From: Diplosphaera chodatii
Lineage: Eukaryota > Chlorophyta > Trebouxiophyceae > Prasiolales > Stichococcaceae
Direction of reading: 5' to 3'
Length of the DNA stretch: 64,000 nucleotides
Assembly: GCA_032358165.1 (NCBI GenBank)
Contig: JAALGY010000012.1
Span: 1,674,001-1,738,000 of the forward strand
The translations under genes were made by a program, and so were the position numbers. Numbering within the stretch: the stretch's first letter is position 1; every line of letters begins with the position of its first letter. The notes under the pieces were generated by a model. It made no database searches. It saw nothing but the letters and a program-made list of their open reading frames with translations, and had not been told where the DNA came from. Of the stretch, positions 10,991 to 22,949 are shown one piece after another.

Positions 10991-12856
10991 TTATCTCGTG
11001 CCATTCCTGGCGGCGTCGTCCAGCTTCCGCTGCTCGTGCAGGCTGGTGTTGAAGTACACGACCGTGGGCTCCAGCACTGCGTGCAGGAACGTCTTGGTGG
11101 CGGTGATGGACGCCTTGTTGAGCACCAGGGCGGCACCTGTGTGCGGGCCCACTGCAAGGGTAAGCGTCAGCCCTGGCATGGGATGCTGGGCTGCCACACC
11201 GGCAGGATCAGACCCAGCTTCCACGCTCACCTATGACCTCCTTGTCACCCGCTGCCGGCCCTCCGCGTGGGCCCTCGGTGTGGTGGTGCTGCTTGCTGTC
11301 AAACCACAGCACGCCGCCATGCGTGATGTTGACATAGAAGTTGAGTTTGGACAGATGGAACCGCCACTTGCCATGCGGTGCGGCCCCCTCCCCTGCACAC
11401 CATGCGGGTCGGTCGGGATCCGCAAGCTGATGACGGAAAGGCACAGGAGCTTGCACATGCAGCCCCACAACTGCTCACCTGTAAAGTACCACAGGTTGAA
11501 GCCGGGGAACTCCATCGGGTGCGCGTGCGCGGCGGACGTGTGGTTGATGGACAGCGCCTGGTGATGCCAGGGGGTGTGGATGCCGCGCGCGTCATCACCC
11601 ACGTTGAGATAGCTGGCTGCTTGCACGCAGGGAATGGAGGTCGTCAGCATCTCGTGGCGCAGCCAGCCTTTTCCAATGTGGCACGGCTCACCAACGCAAG
11701 ACAGCTCACCGCGGGACAAGCGCTTGTGCAGGTCCAGCATCTGCATGGGGAACAGCGGGCCCAGCAGCTCGTAGTGAGCGAGCAGCACCCGCAGCCCCTG
11801 CGGCTCCGCCTTTTTGTAGGCCTCACAGTCGCCCCGGGCATACCTGCAGGCATGTCAGGAGCAAAGCTGAATACGTCCTCGCCTGAACAAGCACAAGCAC
11901 AACAGCCAGGTTTGGAGACGGTGGTCGCAGAACGCAATGCTGCCGGGCCAGCCAGCTCTGAGCATGCGCAGGACTCACGGGCCAACCCGGCCGGCGCGCC
12001 GCTCCCACCGCCAGCCGAAGTACGTCATCTTCCCCGTCTCTCCGGGGTCGTTCTTCTCGGCCGGCAGGCCGTGCGCCACCTCCGCGGCAGCCTCCGCCAC
12101 CTGGTCCACGACTTGGCGGTTGCACTCCCGCTCGCCGCTCGCCATGTGCCTGTGGATGGCGACGACGACGCCTCTGTAGCTGAGCGCCGTGTCCGGCGGC
12201 AGCTCCCGCGGCACGTCGCTGTCCGTCCACTCGATGACGCTGACGCCGCGCGGCAGCCAGTCCGCCCGCAGGAGCTGCACTTCAAAGCGTGGCGCGCCAT
12301 CCGGGGGCGGCATCGCCGCCGGGTGCGGCAGCCCCGCCAGGGCATCGTGCTCCGCCATGCCCTCCGCCGCATCGGCTGCCGCGACTGCGATGTCGTCGAC
12401 GGGGCCGTCGACGGCGCCCAGGCTGTCTGCGGTCGCCGCACCGTCGCCGCTGCGGTTGCCGGATGCGTCGGCGGCCACCGCCTCCAGAAACCTGGCTGTC
12501 GCCAGCTGCTGCCGGTTTGCTTTGCGCTTCTTCTCGCTCTTGTCTCGCCGCCTGCGGTCGACGAGGTCCGCATCAGTCTCCGGCCACGTGCCCTCCGGCA
12601 GCTCCAGCCGCACGACGTCCCTCCTGCCGTCGGCAGCATACACAAAGCTGCAGGCCTGAGCACGCCGCAGCGCTGCCAGCGCCTCGCCCCTGACCCCGTC
12701 CGGATTTGCGCCCTTTTCTTCGCCGTGTGTCTTCAGGTGCGCGCTGTACGCCGTCCAGGACAGCAGTGCGCAGTTGCACCGGTCGCACGCGTACCCGCCG
12801 ACCTTGCAATCCCGCTGTGTACGAAGGAGCGTCTTCCTGCCCGGCGGCGTCCTCAT
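10991..12856 (-). CDS. C2H2 zinc-finger protein of unknown function
   Basis: Large first exon from an ATG at 12856 to about 11.98 kb, then four shorter exons. Near residue 22 there is a perfect C-x2-C-x12-H-x3-H finger (CDRC...HLKTH). A basic stretch (RRRRDKSEKKRKANRQQ) and a long acidic/Ala-rich region follow. Later exons read RVLLAHYELLGPLFPMQML (11.73-11.81 kb), then NVGDDARGIHTPWHHQAL and HPMEFPGFNLWYFTG (11.49-11.62 kb), then ITHGGVLWFDSKQHHHTEGP (11.27-11.33 kb) and TKTFLHAVLEPTVVYFNTSL (11.04-11.10 kb), ending NGTR and TAA at 10991. The last junction is phase-consistent (GTC ATA G|TG GGC). The His-rich, strand-like C-terminal half looks like a folded catalytic or capsid-like domain, but I cannot assign a family. 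An Fe/2OG-oxygenase fold is a guess from the histidines only. It lies 2.2 kb from the RecQ-like helicase on the opposite strand. Confidence 0.65.
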
Positions 12857-13398
12857 TGCCGCCGGTCGATGCGCTGCCCAAATAGAGTCTCAAACCGTGT
12901 CCAGAGGCAGGCTCTTTCGCGGGGCCGGGCGGCGTCTAGCGGTCTACTGCAGCGCCAAAGGGTTACCTAAAGTACTGAAGGGTGGGCAGGCTTATGTGAA
13001 GCACAAGCCAGACCAGTAGGAAAGCAGCAGGAGCTGCAGCCCCTGCTTTCTGGCGCCCTCTCACAGGCATACTGTAGCGCCAGCTGCTTGGCGCCGGCGG
13101 TGGACTTATTTGGTGGGAGCCGGGACATAGTCTGGACGGCTGGTGGGGAAGATCCTGTGGAGTAGTCTGGACCCTGGAGGTGGCCGCCGCCCGCTCTACA
13201 CATTACTTGCTTCTGCTCAAAGCGCCACAAAAAATGGTGTGATGACATGCAGCCACGGGACCGCAGCTAGCAGGGTCAGGAGGCACTCTACCAAACCGAC
13301 ACCGTTCAACAGTGTCTGCATAAGACTGATGTGCCCGGCGCCTCCCAAATCATCACACTCGGATGCCTCAGCAGCCACGGCTGGCCTTTTGGGGTAGG
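12857..13398. other. Intergenic spacer, zinc-finger 5' flank / XRCC3-like 3' flank
   Basis: Lies upstream of the zinc-finger gene and downstream of the XRCC3-like gene, both on the minus strand. No coding exon or repeat was supported. Confidence 0.5.
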
Positions 13399-15945
13399 TC
13401 ACCCTTCACGGACGACACCCCCTTGGACGGAGGCCGTGCCGCTGCACGTGTCACGCGGACCCTGCTCCACTGAGCCGCTGAGCTCCTGCGGCCCCCGCTG
13501 CTCCTGCTGGCTGCCCACGCCCCTGACGCCGGCACGCTCCACCACGAAGGCACACGCAGCCTGCACCGCAGCGCCAGCAACCCCATGAGGCGTGATGGCC
13601 CGCTGGGTCCTCTGATGGGCAACCTAGCTGCACAGGGTGTGTGGACGCAGTCCTCTGCAGTGGTGCCTGTGGGCCAAGAACAAGGATCACCTGCGGCAGG
13701 AAGGGGCTGTAGACCGTGCACAAAAGGCGCAGCGTGCCGCCGAGGCCGTCGGGCTGCAGCGTGCGCGCCACAAACAGGCGCTGTCCCACACAGCTGCTCC
13801 ACGCGAGGCCCAGCGCCGGCAGCACCCGCCGGCCACTCGTCCACAGCTGCAGCCCCGCCGTCGTGCACGCCTGCAATGCAACTCCAAGGGCTCAAGCTTG
13901 GATCTGGCTGCCATGGGGAGAGGTGGTTCCCAACCGCGACAGAAGGTCGCATGCATGGCGCACGACGGCTGTGGCTGGGGGCTCACCCGGCGCGCGACGT
14001 CATCGGCGCAGTCCGCAAAGAAGTCGGTGACCTGGTTGGTCACCACCACCGCCAGGTTGTACGCCGCCGCGTAGCGCAGCAGCAGCGCCGCGAGCTGAGC
14101 TCGCCAAAGCATCAGGTCAGTCGATGGTGTAGGTGACACTTCAGACAAGACAATCGGCTGCTGAAGGAGGTGCTACACTTGCTACCTTCACAAAACACCA
14201 GAGGCCGTTCAAAACCCACCATACCTCGAAGAAAAGTGCGCTGCGCTGTGCATAATCCGCCACTCCCGGGTTGGCGCCGACGTCGCGGAGCGGCGCCGCG
14301 ATTGAGTCGATGACCAGAAGCCGAAAGGGCTTCTCCTCGCGCTGCCCCGCCAGCAGCGCGCCCACCTGCTGCACAATGAAAATGGGTCGCTGACGGTGAC
14401 AGGGCCTAGAGCGGCGGCCTGGGTGCTCAAGTGCAGAGCCGCCCTTCGGCACCATGCCCGGTGATGCCAATGACAGGTGCAGCGACTTCGGACGTCACCT
14501 GCTCCAGCTGGTGCCGCAGCGAGTGTCCGTCATGGCAGCAGTGCGTGGGCAGCCAAATGCGGCTCAGGGCGTCGTGTGCGGCCCTGCAGTGCACACGCAG
14601 TCGAGGGCTCTCCATCAGCCAACAGAACGCTCAGGCACGCAGGATGAACACCATCACACATAGCACTCCAGCTGCGCCGTGCAAGCATCCGACCAGCACC
14701 ACTGTGGTCCTACCCGCGCTCCCTGGCAATCGTCTGCAGGCGTCGGATGGGCGGCGTGCCCTCTGTGTACAAATACCTGCGGTGATGGCAGCCGAACCGG
14801 TGACTGCATCAGCCAAAGGCCGTGTTCTTGTCCTCTGGCCAGCTGGAACAGCGCCAGAGGCGCGCAGCATGGTGCACATGCATGTGCACACAGACTGACA
14901 TGGCGCTGCCGTCCAGGCCACCCTGCGCGGCCGGGAGCTGCGCGTTCAGCAGCAGCTGCAGGCACACGTTGGTCTTGCCCGCGGCGCCTTCGCCTGCGTT
15001 CAGAACCCTGCCGCATCAGGCTGCAGCCCTGCGTGCAGCCCCAACCGTGTTGGCACTGAAAGCACAATGTAACGGCGCCTCACCCACGAGCTCCGTGACG
15101 CAGCCGCCGCAGGGGATGCCCCCGCCCAGCAGGCTGTCCAGCACCGGGCAACCCAGCGTCAGCTTCTGCCTGTGGGCCCGCCTGGCTGACGTTGGCTGCG
15201 GCAGCCTGGTGCGGGGCGCTGATGCCGGTCTGCAGGGCTGCTGCATGTCGGATCAGGCTGCCACACACCGTCTGGATCACAGCTGCACGCCATGTGCTGT
15301 CCCGAGCGTCAGGGTGCCGCCCCAATGAAGCAGGTGCGGCTGTGCTGAAGCCTGGCCTGTGAGGCTGCACGATCATGCATGCTGAAACTGCGAGCTGGAA
15401 GCTTCCAGAGGCTGATGAGTCGAGCAGCTCGGCTGCTGCACACAGCATTCAATGCAGAAGCCACACGGCGTTCAGCGTTAAGCAGGGCTCGGCTGTCCCG
15501 CTGGTTGTGGATCCGTTGCACACGGGAGAGGAGGTCCAACTGGTCAGCCGCCGGGCGCCAGCTTGGACAGCGGCATGTACAATGGATCAAAAACACCGAC
15601 AGCTGCACGCCAAAGTGCAGGCCGTGCTGCTGAGCTCCTCAAAACATGTCGCTGTATTCTCAACATGCTGACTGGGTTTGGACGCGTCAGACTTTGTCAT
15701 ATCTTCCTCCTCCTGCACGACGACCAGTATGCAGGATCGCTGGGACGCGACAGCGGCCAGAGCCAGGTGTTTCAGTTTGGCGCTTGCCTCTACACACGCT
15801 TGACGTGCTGCCCGCACCGCTGCACCGCTCGCAGCCTTGATAGCGCCAGCGTGCCGGAGTCACAAAGGATCAGCACGCTGCGCGGGGCTTGTTTGCGGCC
15901 GCCAGACCTGCGGCGCCGCAAGCATCATCCAGGCAGGTAGTCTGT
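13399..15945 (-). CDS. XRCC3: RAD51 paralogue, XRCC3-like
   Basis: A RecA-fold ATPase of the RAD51 paralogue group; XRCC3 partners RAD51C in homologous recombination. Minus-strand exons in order: KLTLGCPVLDSLLGGGIPCG then CVTELVG (15.18-15.09 kb); Walker A GEGAAGKTNVCLQLLLNAQL with GGLDGSAM (15.00-14.90 kb); YLYTEGTPPIRRLQTIARER (14.77-14.71 kb), the XRCC3 'TEg-P--RL' block; AAHDALSRIWLPTHC (14.59-14.51 kb); Walker B FRLLVIDSIAAPLRDVG (14.37-14.23 kb); NLAVVVTNQVTDFFADC (14.10-13.99 kb); SSCVGQRLFVARTL and CTVYSPFLPQ (13.87-13.69 kb); final exon AACAFVVERAGVRGV, stop at 13399. The closing Gly-Val-Arg-Gly matches the usual XRCC3 end. A possible N-terminal exon at 15.94-15.83 kb (SVLILCDSGTLALSRL) resembles the family's helical N-terminus but is not secure, so the 5' end is approximate. 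Confidence 0.85.
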
Positions 15946-16411
15946 AGTAGTGATTGTGCTGTGGGCCGAGCGCACAGCGCGTTTCCTCGTGGCACCGCCA
16001 CCCCGTCTGCTGTGCAAGTCGCATCAGTGTCTGCCCGGCAGACCTTGTGCATCCAATGGCTTGCCGCCGTCGACGGAAACGCTTCATAGCACTGCAGATC
16101 AGCCAGGGTATTCAATATGATGCATCGGCATGCTCGAGTTGGGGCCCTGGCGCCCAAAGAAGCCCAGTTCAAGATTGCGACCCTGTTCAAGACCAAACTG
16201 AAGAGGGTACTGCATGGCATGCAGGCGGACAGGTCAACATGCAGCAGGGCGATGGGGAGGGCGCTGAAGGCGGCACAAACCCCTTTGCCAGCTTCGCCTT
16301 TCCAGGCGGCAAGCATCGCGGAGCGCCTCTTGCAGCTGGGCAGGCGGAGCCCGCATTCGCTGGGACGGTGATGCTGGTGCGATGCCACGGTCTCCGGGTT
16401 GGACACTGCGC

Positions 16412-19400
16412 ATGCAGTTTGCCGATACCGGCGGCGACCCCGCTCCAGCGTCATCTGATGAAATAGACAGTTGTACATTGGCTGCCGTCTGCGCTCGCGA
16501 GTGCTCCCCCCCACATACACACGACACTGGCACCGGCCGTGCTGCATGCTGTGCAGGGCTCCGAGCCGCTGCCAAGCGTCCGGTCGGCTCCCGCTACCGC
16601 TGTGTCAAGTGCGCAGGCCGGCGCCACACCGCAGGCGCCGCAGCAGCGGCCAGTCTCGCAGCAGCTCGAACAGCAGCCGCAGCAGCAGCAGGGCCGCCAG
16701 CAGCAGGACGACGGCGGCAAGCGCTCCAGCGCCAGCACGCACCGGTCGCCGCCGGGACGCAACAAACAGGTGTCAAAGTATGCACACCAGCATTGCGAAT
16801 CTTGCAACACCTCGCAGTGCTCTCACTACAACCAGCATCTGCCTTCTGGCCCACGCCAGCAGCGCAAAGGGCTGCTGCTGCATGCATGCAGGCCCGCATG
16901 GTGGAGGTGCAGGCCGCGGCCGGGCCGCCAGCCGGCGCTGCGATTGCGGTCTCGCAGGAGGAGGAGGAGGAGGTGCAACTCGGCTTGCCGATGCCGTGTC
17001 AATGTGCAGTACAGACACAGGCCTGCCATAACCTGGCGTCGCACAGATGCACATCCATGCTCATGCCCCAACTCGTCAAAGGTCCTCGCAGCTGGATGGT
17101 CTCGCTGATTGCCTCCTGGCCACCCAGGCGGAGGAGGAGTTCGACAGGGCGCTCGGCACCTCCCCCGGAGCGGCGGCCGCCGCTGCGGTGGGTGACACGG
17201 TCCCCCGCTGCTGCTGCTGCGGCAACACTGCAGTATGTCAGCCAGCAGTGCTAGTTTCCGTCGTCGCATACTGCCAGCTTCCGATTGCAATCAGCAAAGG
17301 GATGCAGCTCCTCTGGTTGCTGATCATTGGCTGCTGCACTCGGACAGGGCCGCAGGGCGGTCCTGGCAGAGGTGCGACGCCTCGGGTTCCTCGGTCCACC
17401 CCACTTTGTCAGCTTGCTGCACATCCATGCGGCGCATCTGCTGCCCCGCCTGCTGCATGTTGCGGCAAGCTGCACTGCGCCTCAGCCACGCCCTCCCCCC
17501 AAAACTTGGCCTGTTTTGCCGTGCAGGCCTGGGCGGCCGCCGAATCCAGAAACTCCTGGTGGGGTGGCCACCTGCCAGACTTGACAGCGGAGGAGCTCGA
17601 GGACCTGGTGCGTCAGGCTCGACTCTGCTGCAGCAGTCCTTGCCGGTGGTCCGACAGCCGCCATTCTGCTGTCCCTGCTGGTTCACTGCCGCCATTGGCA
17701 CATCGGATCCCACGCCGCGCTCATCTCCCCGTGCTGTGATGTGTGCGCAGGTGGCCCACTCGCGACGGCCGCTGTCGCCGGCGCGAGGCCCGGTGCGCCC
17801 CGCCCAGACGCCCTTGGTGTGCTCCAGCAAGGGGTTATGGGTTCCCAGCCCCCGGCTCGCCTGTTGGCGCAGAACCTGCGCGGAAGTGAATCAGCACACC
17901 ACCACCCCCCTGAAAAGGCAGCCAGGGCCACGATTCACGATTCATGGTCCTTGGCATGCAGGGCGGCGCCGGCGAGGTGGAGCGCCGCCTCAGCGACGTC
18001 AGCTTGGATGGAGATGCCCGGCACTCTCACCAGTCGCCGCAGCCGCCATCGCCGCCGTCAAAGGCAGGTCGCTCTGCCGGCGCGATGCCTTCGTCACCTG
18101 CCAACCGTGCCGGCCTCCTTAAAGTTGGGGCTGCCCCCAGTTGCAGTGTCGCCCACCAACCTCGGCAGTGCTGACGTGCAGCTGCAGCGTAGCCCCGCCC
18201 ACCACCGTCGGAACATCACCACCGCCACCACCCAGACACCACCGCGTACACCCCGCCCACCGAGCAGCCACCACCGCTTCCCGGCCGCCGCCCCGGCCTG
18301 CCCGGGCACCGCCTCCACAACGGCGCCCCTTTGCAGGTGCTGGGCGCTGAGGACCCTGGCGCACCGTGTACCATGTCCGCCGCCGCCGCTGCTGTGCAGA
18401 GGTGCCGCCTGTCGCTGCAGCGAGTCGCTGCGGTCCGTCGCCCCTTGCGTCGCCATTTCACCCCCGCCATGCACCTCCGCCGGCCACAAGCCATCACATC
18501 TCGTCCAGGACCCCAGTCCGCCGGTCCGAGTTTTGTCTATGCTGTGCCTTCCTCCAAATCTGTATTGGCAACTGAGGGCTGGCATGCGCATGCTGCTGCA
18601 GGCTGATGCGCCGTCAACGGGGACGTGCAGTGGCGCTTCCAGCGCTGCAGCGGCTGCAGAGGAAGCGCTGCTGCCGGCGCCGCCGCCCGCCCAGCAGCAG
18701 CAGGTGCGCACCATTGATCCCCATCGTCATGCTTTGTGTCATGGAGAGAGCTGGCGAACAACTCCATTCATTCGAGACGCTGGCAGACCGCTGCCTTTGG
18801 GAGCAGCAGGAGCAGCAGCGCTCCCTTGCCCAGACCCGACATGCAGTCGTTGGGGTGCAGGGTGGCGGCATCGATTTGCGGGAGCTGGCGTGGCGCGTGC
18901 GCCAGAAGATCAAGGCTGCAGGCATGGTGCGCCAGCGGCCGGCCCCACTTCATGTTGCCTTGTGCAGCACAACGAGCGCCTGTGTTGTTGCTGCACGGCC
19001 AGAGTGTCAACCCTGCATCTCCCAGGAAGCCGTCATGGACGCATGCTGTCGCAGGCGGAGACCAAGGCACGCATCCGTGCACAGCTGACAGAGGAGCTGG
19101 GCGTGGACATGGACATTCAGCCCTTCAGACGCGTGGTGAAAGACCAGGTCCGGTGCTCTGCGCCTTCATGCTGTGTCCTTTGCGCGCGCTTCCACCTCGC
19201 GCCATGCCCTCTGGCGCGGTCTTGCATCGCCTGATCAGCGGTGTGTGCGCCCTCTGCAGCTCGACACGGTCTTCGGGCGGGACGTGGCGGCGGTGCTCCG
19301 GCTTCTGCGGGAGCAGTACGAGTGGGAGCTGGACCGCCTGGCACACCTGCACCAGCTCACAGTGACCCGGGATCACATCTTCCCGCACAGCTGACCGTGA

Positions 19401-19808
19401 GCTGCCAGGCGCCTTGGTGCGCTTTTGACTCTGATCCATGTTGACACAAGCTGCGCCCCCGGAGAAGAGCCCGCAACCAGTTAACCTGTGTCCCGCCCGC
19501 GACTCGCAGATGCTGGCGGGCGCGGGGGAGGGCCCGCTGCTGGCGGAGGCGGAGGCGCGCCTCGACCACCACGATGCGCTCGCGGGCGAGGTGGAGGCGC
19601 AGATCGAGCGCCTGGAGGTGCGCCTCCTCCGCTCCTCGGTGCTGTCGCTGCTGCGTGTGTTGGCATCCTGCCTCACTTGGCTGCGGCCACGACGTCACAC
19701 TGCGGGGAGGAACCGTTGCAACGCGTCAGGGGAGCTCATCCAGATGCACCATGCTGCGTGCAGGCGGCGGCACCACCCGCCCAGGCGCCGCAGGAGGACG
19801 CGGAGTAG
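16412..19808 (+). CDS. Large Q-rich protein with helical C-terminus, function unknown
   Basis: A series of short exons with tgcag acceptors. The first plausible start is the ATG at 16412 (MQFADTGGDPAPASSDEID), but the phase to the next exon (16.56 kb) is not resolved. Exon 16.56-16.77 kb encodes a Q-rich segment (QQLEQQPQQQQGRQQQ) then a basic patch (KRSSASTHRSPPGRNKQ). Next comes AVSQEEEEE, an acidic run, then NSWWGGHLPDLTAEELEDL (17.55-17.61 kb), VERRLSDVSLDGD (17.98 kb) and LLPAPPPAQQQQ (18.67-18.70 kb). The C-terminal third is helical: ELAWRVRQKIKAAG (18.88 kb), AQLTEELGVDMDIQPFRRVV (19.08-19.14 kb), VLRLLREQYEWELDRL (19.29-19.34 kb) and AEARLDHHDALAGEVEAQIE (19.55-19.61 kb), probably coiled coil. 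The last exon ends PQEDAE, TAG at 19808. I do not recognise a family. The layout suits a scaffold or chromatin/transcription-associated protein, which is inference. Confidence 0.65.
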
Positions 19809-22800
19809 AGAAAAGGGCGCGAGCGCCCCGCCAGGGTGGTCCAATCAGATCCGGGCATCGACGTCAGGGTCCACTAGCAATATACACGGTGTGCCGGCAC
19901 CCTGCCGGCAGGGGTGCCGGTGGGGCTTGAAGGCGCGGGTCGTGCTGACCAGCGCCTGTTGCTATGCTGGCGGGTGCCAGCACCCTGCTGAGACATCTGA
20001 CATACCCCACGCTGGCCCGCTGCACTGTCGCCAGCAGGGGTGCCAGCAAGTCCTGTGGGCGCGGGTTGTGCCGACCAGCGCCTGCTGTTGTGCTGAGAGA
20101 GGTGCCAGCAACCAGCAGCCAGTCTCCACAATTGTTAGTACCGGGGAATATGGACAGCCGTGCTGTAGCGCTAGCTAGCATAGCGGGGTCGCTATGTAGG
20201 TGCACTATGACAACGCTGCCATACCCACTGGATATGGGTACCACCCAAACCATCTGTCGCATACAAGCCTTGCGTGTATATAGATATCTAATAGCAGGCA
20301 GCACCTCTGCTGATTCCCGCACCTCTGGCAAGGGCTGGCCGCTGCGTGTGTTCGGCCTAATTCAGTCATACCTATTACAGCATGTAAATGGCGAAAGGGG
20401 GTTGCGAAGCAGCTTCCTATCAGGCTTATTGATCGATTGATTGGCATGGCAATTGGCAAAGCTTCAAACCTCCACACCAAGCTGCCAGGACCCCAAGGTC
20501 ATCATTCGTGCTCTCAATGTGCACGATACACGTTGCAGCGCACGCACCCTGCGGCCATCAGAGCAGTGTTCGGTGCATTTACGGTGCTTCTGCACAGCAG
20601 CCATGGACTGGTGGCCCATTGCGGCAAATGGATGCCAGCAGATCAGCAGGTTGGCACGACGCACCCGCGGGGGAGCCAGGCATCTGTGCCACCCGCAGAC
20701 CGTGTGCATGCCAGCAGACATCATTGCGCAGGGCCCGAGGGCTGGACTGACAGGCGGTGCTTCAGAGCAAGGTGGCCATTGAGTGCTTGACAACACAGTT
20801 GTTGTGCTGCAGCCCAACATCATAAACACATTCTCTCATGCTATGTTGTGTCTGGGGTTCGTCTCCGCATCTTCATCTGCACCCGTCATTGCTGTTGCCA
20901 TCCAGATGTGAATTGTCAGATTGGCACAGTCGGGCAGTCTTGCCACTTGTGTATCTCAGGCAGGGAGGTGGCCATGCTGACAGACAGTACTGCTATCGTT
21001 GCAAATTATCATGAGTCTTCTGCAACAGTGTGCTGCAGCATTGCGAGGATGCCGCTTGCACTGCCAGCACATGCCGCCAGCAGTCGGCAGGCCCGCCGCT
21101 TTGTTGCCGGCGTCACTGGCTGCTGACAACGCCCTCGGGATCAACGTCCGCACTGATGTGGGGATCCAACCGAGTGCACTGAGCAGTTGCGTGGCTTTGT
21201 GCGCCTTCACTTGCTCTGAATGTCATCTTACTAGCCAATGGCGCAGGGCTGTGGCATTACCGGGGTGTCATAACCGCTCTACTCCTTGCATCTGCGTGTG
21301 AAGCTGTCCACCATTGATGCGCTGGCTCAAACCCTACTATATCATACATCATGCCATGCTGCAGGTCATGGTTATTGGCGCAGCAACTGCCCACAGCTAG
21401 GCGCATCGTCAGCGTGCGGCTGCAACATTTGCTTGCAAGCTGTGACGGCACTGTGACAACGTCGGCAAGGGTGAGCAGCATGCCAGCCCACCGCATACGT
21501 CGAGCCATCGCTTCATGTGCAACTGACAACTGCCTTGACAACGCTGCACCGTGTCGAGGTCAGTCAAGTAGGGCTGCATCTTTAGCTTGTTCGGCAAAGA
21601 CTATTCGCAACAACTGTCTGTTGTGCAGCGGGCAAGTCTAACACCTCTGCCCCCTGACTCGCACGCTACACATGTGTGCAGGTTTATGGCAGCTTGTCCA
21701 ACACAGCGGCTGACCCCTGCAGCTATGCATATGCAAGGTGTGTTGCCTATCCTCTGCCCTGCAAAGATGCCTAGCCTTGTCGGCATTGGCATTGGCAACT
21801 GACAGTCGTCATGCATGCACACTGCATGTGGTAACCGTGCTGGACCGCCGGTGCCAATGCATTCGAAACATTGATGAGGTGCTGAGCTGCTGGTAGTTGA
21901 ACTGCAGGTGCTGACAGAAGTTTCACAACGGCAAACTCCAGTACGAAGCATGGGCGGCAAGCGAAGCAAGCTGTGGTCTCACCTGGAAGCAAGCCTTAGC
22001 GACAGCAGCGGCGTGCGGCTCAAGTCATCCTAGCTGTGGAGTAGATGCTTCATGCTGGCGGGCACTCAGTCCGCGGACATGGCTTGCTGCGCAAGCAAGA
22101 TAGCGCAGCCGGGCAGGACCACCTGTCAGATCTGCATTATATCGTTGTTGCACTGTGCACACAGCGGATGTCGTCTTGCGCAGCGCACAAGCCGTTGCAG
22201 ATGGAACTACACTTGGGGGCATGCATGTCTGCAGCATGCTCCCCTGTCACTGTGCCTTGCTCGACCCTGCTCCGGGCGGCCTGCGCCGAAGACGCGGCGT
22301 ACACACCCTTTGCATGGATCTTCGCTCAACAGCACCAGCAGCAGCACCAGCAGCCACGACATAATGCTACAGCCTTTGTTGCCAGGTTCAGGGGCTCGAT
22401 CTGACCGAAAATTTCGCGGACGCCAGCTCCAGCAGACGCGCATCGCCAGGCCGGTGCGCACCATGCAAGGCTGCCGGACCGAGAGGTGCGACCTGCCTGG
22501 CTCTATCTACAGCGACTGCTGTAGAGCCGGCGCGCACTTGCCAGCAGCTGCAGGGTTGCCGTCACGGAAGCGGACTATCGAGGCTTGGGCCTCCAACTAG
22601 GCAGGCGCACCCGCAGACTGGCGGCCTCCAGCTGCCTGGACAGACGGGTCGCTGTGCCAAGGAGGTTTTCCGAGCGGCAACACGCAGTGTTGCGTTGCTG
22701 GCGGGGCCCTGCACCCCCATCCAAACCACCGCTTCGATCGGCGGATGGCCCGGAGACGCGGCCGTTTGGCGAGCGACGCTGTATCGCAAGCTGTCTGTGG

Positions 22801-22949
22801 CCCGGTTCATCGTGCGGCGACCACGCTGTCCACAGTATCGCACGTCCACATAAACCCACGCTGTGATGCGCGGCGGTTTGTGTTACCGTTTCATGCCCCT
22901 TGCGTGCGCGCGCCTCCATCGAGGTTATTTTCCAGCGTCACGATTTGTC
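19809..22949. other. Gene-poor 3.1-kb stretch
   Basis: Between two plus-strand Q-rich genes. It is less GC-rich than the flanking exons. Short open frames exist on both strands, but none carries a known motif or forms a splice-consistent series. It holds a diverged tandem repeat (19.89-20.11 kb). Degraded transposon sequence is possible but no protein remnant was identifiable. Confidence 0.5.
19890..20112 (+). repeat. Imperfect tandem repeat, offset about 126 bp
   Basis: Two diverged units. Each carries GGGGTGCC, then a GGCGCGGGT-like block, then GACCAGCGCCTG and GTGCCAGCA. 'ggggtgcc' starts at 19911 in the first unit and 20037 in the second. Short inverted elements (TGCCGGCA, GCCAGC/GCTGGC) within each unit could fold. 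The repeat starts about 80 bp after the stop of the upstream gene, so it may lie in its 3' UTR. Confidence 0.75.

Noticed and set aside
15870..16547. 225-codon minus-strand ORF as the XRCC3 N-terminus
   Set aside because: Only a short segment near 15.9 kb resembles the family; the rest shows no RAD51-paralogue features and overlaps the likely start of the plus-strand gene.
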